This document shows positions 59,587 to 64,000 of a stretch of DNA of 64,000 nt, piece after piece (the stretch's first letter is position 1; the number at the start of each line of letters is the position of its first letter). The notes under the pieces are model-generated. The model had not been told where the DNA came from and searched no databases. It worked only from the letters and a program-made list of their open reading frames with translations. The stretch is from VRUE01 sp963715455 (GTDB lineage Bacteria > Actinomycetota > Thermoleophilia > Solirubrobacterales > 70-9): assembly GCA_963715455.1 (NCBI GenBank), contig OY970245.1, forward strand, positions 1,364,001 through 1,428,000, written 5' to 3'. The position numbers and the translations under genes were made by a program.

Positions 59587-59955
59587 TCAGGTGCGGATAA
59601 ATGGCAGCACCGTGTCGAGGGCGGTCAGACGGAATATGTCTGCCACGTTTCCCCGGCCGCGTGTTACCCGCAGGCGGTCGCCATTGCTGATCGAGCGATG
59701 CCAGGCCATCACGAGGACACTGAGCCCTGCGGCGTCGATGAACGTCAGCTTTTCGAGATCGAGCAAGATCCGAAGGGCGTGGCTTGCCTCGGCCTCTCGC
59801 AGTTCACGCTCCAGGTAGGGGCACTCGAATAGATCGAGCTCACCCTCGACGCAAATGACATAGGCGCCGCCTTCTTTCGCGGCGGTGATCGCGAACAGCA
59901 GCGGGAAAGCGGTTTGCCCATTTGATCCAACCGGAGAGTCTTGGGTCTTGTGCAT
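59587..59955 (-). CDS. STAS-domain anti-sigma factor antagonist-like protein
   Basis: 122 aa from ATG 59955 with a perfect AAGGGAGGTCAA ribosome site. A single STAS fold: VEGELDLFECPYLERELREAEAS, RILLDLEKLTFIDAAGLSVLVMAWHRS. Where SpoIIAA/RsbV have Asp-Ser-Ser-Gly with phospho-Ser, this protein has Asp74-Ala75-Ala76-Gly77, so it cannot be regulated by the usual serine kinase. It could act as a constitutive antagonist or bind another partner. It is divergent from the LuxR gene. Confidence 0.85.
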   Translation of the reverse strand: MHKTQDSPVGSNGQTAFPLLFAITAAKEGGAYVICVEGELDLFECPYLERELREAEASHALRILLDLEKLTFIDAAGLSVLVMAWHRSISNGDRLRVTRGRGNVADIFRLTALDTVLPFIRT

Positions 59956-60008
59956 TTGACCTCCCTTCGGTGTGGAATGCACCGCATGTTGATACCCCCG
60001 CTTTTTGT

Positions 60009-60046
60009 GGTCCCCTAGGTCCGGCAGAGGGAAGACCTAGGGGACC
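60009..60046. promoter_or_regulatory. 13-bp inverted repeat in the STAS/LuxR divergent region
   Basis: ggtcccctaggtc (60009-60021) and gacctaggggacc (60034-60046) are perfectly complementary with a 12-nt gap. It lies 54 nt upstream of the STAS start. It may be an operator for the neighbouring LuxR protein or an attenuator hairpin in the STAS leader. The rest of the 387-nt gap, including an AT-rich run near 60240-60310, shows only possible promoter sequence for the plus-strand gene. Confidence 0.5.
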
Positions 60047-60342
60047 GACCCGATGGCAATTCACGAGTTAGTCAGCGGTTGGCGTGATGAATCGACCGAA
60101 TCGCTGCCAGATCCCACTCTTCTGACTGAGGCCTAAAAGCGCAATCCCCCAGACGTGTGAAGCAGCGTGGTTATCCCCCAAAGAGGCTAGTTACTAATGA
60201 GGAGCAGATACCAAGTCCTGAGCCATTCCCGATCGCAAGGGGAGTGTGTTTGAGAAATATCTTGCATCGTCAAGGACTGATCCATAATTTACGAATAGAA
60301 AGAAGTAATCAACAGGCATGGGCCTAGAGTCAAGGAGTTCGT

Positions 60343-61029
60343 GTGGCTTCTCCTGATCCACCCGGCAACGGGGAGAACGCGCAGTTTTTTCCTGACGGCG
60401 AGTCTGATTCGCAGGCGGCGGAGCGCCTGCGAACGGCGCTCGAGCGCTCACGTCATCCGATGCTGATCGCCGATGACCAGCGACGCTGGGTGACCGGGAA
60501 TGCAGCTGCGTGCGACCTGTTGGGGGTCGCATGGGAGGAGATCCCCTGGCGCACGATGGACGAGTTCACATCTCCCGGCGAGCGTAAGAGACTCGAGGAG
60601 CAGTGGGGAGCCTTCTTGTCGAGTGGGGGGGCGGAGGGGTGGTATCAGCTATACGTCCCGGACCGCGGACATGTGCCAGTCGAGTTCAGTGCGACGGCCA
60701 ACGTGCTGCCGGCCCGCCACCTCTCTGTCTTTATCCCACCCGACGAGGCCTTGGCTGAACAGGCAAAGGGTGCCTTGGCTCGCGAAGCGACATGGGCGCC
60801 GGTCGCTGTAGAGGGGGCTGGCCGGCTGCAGCTCACCCAGCGAGAGCGGGAGGTGATCACGCTGGTCGCTTCCGGGCTACAGAGCGGCGACATCGCGGAG
60901 CATCTGTTCCTTTCTCCGGAGACGGTCAAGTCTCACGTTCACAACGCTTTGGCCAAGCTCGGCGCACATACCCGTGCGCATGCGGTAGCGATTGCGTTGG
61001 TCACTGGGCAGATCACCTGGGAGATATAA
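60343..61029 (+). CDS. PAS-LuxR transcriptional regulator
   Basis: 228 aa from GTG 60343 (AAGGAG site). PAS-like domain at about 25-125 (LRTALERSRHPMLIADDQRRWVTGNAAACDLLGVAWEEIPWRTMDEF), linker, and C-terminal LuxR HTH (LTQREREVITLVASGLQSGDIAEHLFLSPETVKSHVHNALAKLGAHTRAHAVAIAL). There is no receiver domain. Divergent from the STAS gene. Likely senses a small ligand or redox state and regulates the signalling block. Confidence 0.88.
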   Translation: MASPDPPGNGENAQFFPDGESDSQAAERLRTALERSRHPMLIADDQRRWVTGNAAACDLLGVAWEEIPWRTMDEFTSPGERKRLEEQWGAFLSSGGAEGWYQLYVPDRGHVPVEFSATANVLPARHLSVFIPPDEALAEQAKGALAREATWAPVAVEGAGRLQLTQREREVITLVASGLQSGDIAEHLFLSPETVKSHVHNALAKLGAHTRAHAVAIALVTGQITWEI

Positions 61030-61105
61030 CGTCCCCGCGGCGAGCGGGTAATAACACTTAGTCCTTCCGGGGGATATTTGCCACGCCTCATATGTCCGGG
61101 GGATT

Positions 61106-61882
61106 GTGTCGCTCATTCGGCACGCGGATAGTGCATCGATGGCGTTCTCGCCGATGACTGAGCCGGTCTTGACCCAGGACATGCACGTCCACTCGACTTT
61201 CTCGGACGGCGCGGACACGATCGAGGAGAACGTCGCCGAGGCAGAGCGGATCGGCTTGACGGAACTCGCTTGTGTCGAGCGCGTGCGAGGGGACACTAAG
61301 TGGGTCCCTGACTACGTCGCGGCGGTCAGAGAGAGCCAAAAGCAGACACCGATTGTCTTGCGCTGTGCAGTCGAGGCCAAGATCCTCGATATCTACGGCT
61401 GCCTTGACCTTCCCGCCGAGCTGGAAGGGATCGATGCGGTATATGCGGCAAGCCATCAGGCGCCGTCGCCCGATGGACCGATGAATCCTCGCTCCACGCG
61501 CGAACGAATCGAAGTGGGGGAGCTCGATCCGCAGATGGTGCTCCGATGGATAGTCAGCGGGACGGTCGCCGCGGTCCGCGACCACGAGCACCTCGTCATA
61601 GCCCACTTGTTCAGCGTCCTTCCAGGGCTTGGGCTCGACGAGCGAGATGTATCGCCAGATCTGATCGACTCGCTTGCGATTGCGGCGGCCGAGTCCAATG
61701 CCCGGGTCGTGGTCGACGAGCATTGGAGGTGTCCAGCGGTGCGGACCCTGCGGCCGTTCCTGCAGCACGGCGTTCCGCTGCTGCTGGGCAGCGGTAGCCA
61801 TGACAGCGAGACAGTTGGCCGCTACGGCTATTGCGCCGGCGTCTTGCGCGAGCTCCAGCCACTGCCTCTTGCGCGTGCCTGA
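61106..61882 (+). CDS. PHP-domain metal-dependent phosphoesterase
   Basis: 258 aa (or 247 from ATG 61139). PHP motifs in order: DMHVHSTFSDGADT, a Glu-rich helix (EAERIGLTEL), VEAKILDIYG, ASHQAPSP, AHLFS, VVVDEHW and GSGSHDSETVGRYGY. This matches histidinol-phosphatase-like PHP proteins. The specific substrate is not evident; no his genes nearby. Confidence 0.85.
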   Translation: MSLIRHADSASMAFSPMTEPVLTQDMHVHSTFSDGADTIEENVAEAERIGLTELACVERVRGDTKWVPDYVAAVRESQKQTPIVLRCAVEAKILDIYGCLDLPAELEGIDAVYAASHQAPSPDGPMNPRSTRERIEVGELDPQMVLRWIVSGTVAAVRDHEHLVIAHLFSVLPGLGLDERDVSPDLIDSLAIAAAESNARVVVDEHWRCPAVRTLRPFLQHGVPLLLGSGSHDSETVGRYGYCAGVLRELQPLPLARA

Positions 61883-62172
61883 GGCAGTCCATGTGCCTGA
61901 CGAAACAGACAAACAGGCGTAGAGCACTCAGGAAACATTCGTCCGGCCTGGGCCCTGCGACTCAGGACTTGGGTCTCGGCACCGATGCGAAGTGGACACC
62001 GGAGCAGACCATCTCTACCCAGGCACCCCCGTCGTGAGGCGGGTCCGCAAAGCTACGGGACTCCACCGGAGTTCGCCGGGCCGCCGTAGGACTGCCACTA
62101 CTCCATCGCCCTTCGGCGATCAGTGCGGTCAAGGAACGTTGTACCGGCTGCTCCAGATAAGGAAGGACATCT

Positions 62173-63324
62173 ATGTCCAGCCCGACCCATCTCAAGCGCG
62201 GGTTCGCGGGGATCATCCTCGCCGCGGCCCTCGCCCTCGCCGTTCCGGCTGCCGTTCAGGCCGCTCCGGTGAACCTTGCCACCTCCAGTCCCTTCGTGGT
62301 CCTCGCCGGCACGACGGTCACCAATGAAGGCACCTCGATTCTCAACGGCGATCTCGGGGTGGCCCCAGGGACCGCGCTCGTCGGCTTCGGCTCGCCTTCC
62401 GTGGTGAACGGAGCCGAACACGCAAGCGACGGCGTCGCCAGTGGAGCGCAATCCGATCTCACCAATGCTTACAACGTGGCGGCCGAACAGCCGTCCGAAC
62501 TCCTGTCGGGTGATCTCGGTAACAGGGAACTGGGTCCCGGTACCTACAGCTATGCCTCGGATGCCCTTCTGACGGGTGCGCTCACCCTTGACGCCGAAGG
62601 CAATCCCGATGCGGAATTCGTCATCCAGATCGGCTCGCAACTCACAACTGAATCGGCCAGCTCTGTCGTGCTCATAAACGGAGCATCCCCCTGCAACGTC
62701 TACTGGCAGGTGGGCAGCTCGGCTGAACTCGGAACCACCACGGCCTTTGCGGGCAACTTGATGGCGCTGACCTCCATCTCACTCAACAATGGAGCCGTGG
62801 TGAATGGGCGCATGCTCGCCCGCAACGGCCAGGTCAGCCTGATCAACAACGTTCTCACCCGCCCTCTGTGCGGGATTGGGTCGACGACGCCGCCCGCAGT
62901 CCCGCCGGGCGGTCCGGGCGCCGAGTCCCCAGGTGGTCCCGGAACTACGGGTCCCGCGGCATCGGGTGGGCCGGTGGTCGGTCCCAATCGAGTCCCGCCC
63001 GATCTGAGAGGCCCAAAAGGAACCCGGAAGGGCAAAGCTACAGTGCGACCTGCGCCGCGCGAGGCCTGCACCTCTGGATTCCGCGCCACGGTCAGGGGTC
63101 ACATGATCAAGCGCGTCGTCTTCAGCCTGGACGGCAAGCCGATGGGCAGCCGGACCGACTCGCCGTTTGCGATGTCGGTACGGGCAGCTCCCGGAGCGCA
63201 TCGGGTAAGCGTCCGCGTCACGTTTACGGACGCCACCCAAGCGAAGACCATGGCGCTCCCCTATCGCGCCTGCGCCGCGGCGCTGCTCCAGCCGCGCCGC
63301 GGCCCATCCCAGTTCACGGGATGA
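62173..63324 (+). CDS. DUF3494 ice-binding (antifreeze-type) protein, secreted
   Basis: 383 aa. Signal peptide (GFAGIILAAALALAVPAAVQA) followed by the DUF3494 beta-solenoid: FVVLAGTTVTNEGTSILNGDLGVAPGTALVGF, GNRELGPGTYSYASDALLTGALTLDAEGNPDAEFVIQIGSQLTT, STAELGTTTAFAGNLMALTSISLNNGAVVNGRMLARNGQVSL-like segments (some residues paraphrased from this protein's middle). A Pro/Gly linker and a C-terminal Ig-like domain (FSLDGKPMGSRTDSPFAMSVRAAPGAHRVSVRVTF) would anchor or extend it. DUF3494 proteins bind ice in cold-adapted microbes. GGAAGG site 7 nt upstream. Its stop overlaps the next gene (ATGA). Confidence 0.9.
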   Translation: MSSPTHLKRGFAGIILAAALALAVPAAVQAAPVNLATSSPFVVLAGTTVTNEGTSILNGDLGVAPGTALVGFGSPSVVNGAEHASDGVASGAQSDLTNAYNVAAEQPSELLSGDLGNRELGPGTYSYASDALLTGALTLDAEGNPDAEFVIQIGSQLTTESASSVVLINGASPCNVYWQVGSSAELGTTTAFAGNLMALTSISLNNGAVVNGRMLARNGQVSLINNVLTRPLCGIGSTTPPAVPPGGPGAESPGGPGTTGPAASGGPVVGPNRVPPDLRGPKGTRKGKATVRPAPREACTSGFRATVRGHMIKRVVFSLDGKPMGSRTDSPFAMSVRAAPGAHRVSVRVTFTDATQAKTMALPYRACAAALLQPRRGPSQFTG

Positions 63325-64000
63325 CCCGCAGGGCTGACGATGTCTCCAACCCCGCCGGCGCTCGCCGGCGGGGTTCGGCGTTGGCATCGGCGTTGGTCGC
63401 GTTGTCAATTGGCTGCGTCTTCGCTGCTCCCGTTGGAGCCGCTGCCCCCCGAGTACCCGCGAGCCAGTCGCTTGTGGTGCTCCTGCACGATCACGTCGCC
63501 CGGACTGGGCCAGATGCGCATGCGGGGCGGATCGAATCTGTCGCTGCCCGCCGGCCGCTGACGGGAGCTCGCACCGTCCTTCCAATCCTTAGCCGTGCAA
63601 GCAGCCGAAAGAGGGGGTCGTGGCTGCATGTCCGACTCCCCGGGCGGCCCAACAGTCACAAGGGCTGGATCTCCACGAACCGGACGAGACTCACCTCCAC
63701 TGGCTGGCGCGTCCTGGTTGAGATTTCGACCCGACGCGTCACCGTCTACCGCGGCGGTCGCGCCTGGCGCCACTTCCGTGCAGTGGTCGGCGCGCCCTCG
63801 ACGCCGACTCCGCGGGGAGCGTTTTTCATCGAAGAGGCCCTCGCGCTCTCCTCCTATGAAACCGGCGGACCGTTCGCGCTAGCCACCAGCGCCAGGTCGA
63901 ATGTCTTTCAGGAATTCGAGGGCGGCCCGGGCCAGATCGGCATTCACGGGACGAACAACCTCGTAGGCGCACTCGGCACGGCCGCTTCACACGGCTGTAT
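63321..64000 (+). CDS. L,D-transpeptidase (YkuD-type), N-terminal part
   Basis: Runs off the window; 226 residues visible. ATG 63321 overlaps the ice-binding stop by 4 nt. Signal peptide candidate (ALASALVALSIGCVFAAPVGAAA), then a variable region and the YkuD domain: TRRVTVYRGG, AVVGAPSTPTPRGAFFI, then GIHGTNNLVGALGTAASHGCI at the edge, containing catalytic His and Cys. Crosslinks peptidoglycan (3-3 linkages) or attaches proteins. A hairpin at 63348-63375 lies inside the 5' end, so a later TTG/GTG start is possible. Absent from simple ORF calls because it has no stop in the window. Confidence 0.88.
   Translation, partial: MTRRADDVSNPAGARRRGSALASALVALSIGCVFAAPVGAAAPRVPASQSLVVLLHDHVARTGPDAHAGRIESVAARRPLTGARTVLPILSRASSRKRGSWLHVRLPGRPNSHKGWISTNRTRLTSTGWRVLVEISTRRVTVYRGGRAWRHFRAVVGAPSTPTPRGAFFIEEALALSSYETGGPFALATSARSNVFQEFEGGPGQIGIHGTNNLVGALGTAASHGC
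63348..63375. terminator. Terminator-like hairpin at the 5' end of the L,D-transpeptidase gene
   Basis: aaccccgccggc (63348-63359) and gccggcggggtt (63364-63375), a perfect 12-bp stem with loop GCTC, 24 nt after the ice-binding stop. It may terminate or attenuate the upstream transcript before the transpeptidase. Confidence 0.55.

Noticed and set aside
1..64000. CRISPR array or rRNA operon
   Set aside because: No regularly spaced direct repeats and no rRNA-like sequence were seen; the only repeats are the 45-nt palindromes and the att sites.

Overview
The window is a GC-rich, densely coded, mostly single-chromosome-like stretch from an actinobacterium. The best fit is the Thermoleophilia/Solirubrobacterales side of the phylum. 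Reasons are the complete-looking coenzyme F420 block (cofH tail, cofE, cofC, cofD, NADPH:F420 reductase), class II tRNA-Leu genes without encoded CCA, frequent GTG/TTG starts with 1-4 nt overlaps, and actinobacterial families (DUF3494 ice-binding protein, DUF5996, DUF7144-like, MocR regulator, FlK-like thioesterase). The lineage is an inference from gene content; no rRNA is present.

Layout. 1-5.3 kb: F420 biosynthesis plus a zinc alcohol dehydrogenase. 5.4-13.4 kb: acyl-CoA catabolism (SDR, hot-dog thioesterase, HMG-CoA lyase, biotin-dependent carboxyltransferase, acetoacetyl-CoA synthetase, MBL hydrolase) with an ABC-2 exporter inserted in the run. 13.4-15.2 kb: a frameshifted HTH/LAGLIDADG-like gene and three tRNAs. 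15.4-28.4 kb: a ten-gene, almost completely overlapping operon that is the most striking system here. It holds a GH-like/GT2 fusion membrane protein, an ABC exporter, four APH-fold kinase-like proteins (one without the catalytic HGD motif), three tandem GT-B-like paralogues and a DegT-type sugar aminotransferase. It is preceded by an AT-rich region with an 18-bp palindrome and followed by a terminator. 28.5-46.4 kb: mixed chromosomal genes (secreted proteins, PQQ-type propeller, YihY, hydrolase-cyclase fusion, amidase, MocR regulator, amine-oxidase-like protein, NUDIX, RDD, haloalkane dehalogenase-like, phosphoesterase) with tRNAs and gene-decay scars.

46.57-53.52 kb is a 6.9-kb integrated element. 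It is bounded by a 43-bp exact duplication of the 3' half of tRNA-Glu(CUC), with a tyrosine integrase next to attL and a hicBA toxin-antitoxin pair next to attR. Several of its small genes carry single-base frameshifts. 54.0-61.0 kb is a cyclic-di-GMP signalling block: two 484-aa REC-PAS-HD-GYP paralogues flanking a GGDEF-EAL protein, then a STAS protein and a PAS-LuxR regulator. One HD-GYP protein has lost both the phosphoacceptor Asp and the conserved Lys of its receiver. The right end carries a PHP-domain protein, a DUF3494 ice-binding protein and the start of an L,D-transpeptidase that runs off the window.

A family of four 45-nt imperfect palindromes lies between genes at 9.0, 10.5, 41.7 and 45.3 kb. 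This looks like a REP-type repeat family of this genome.
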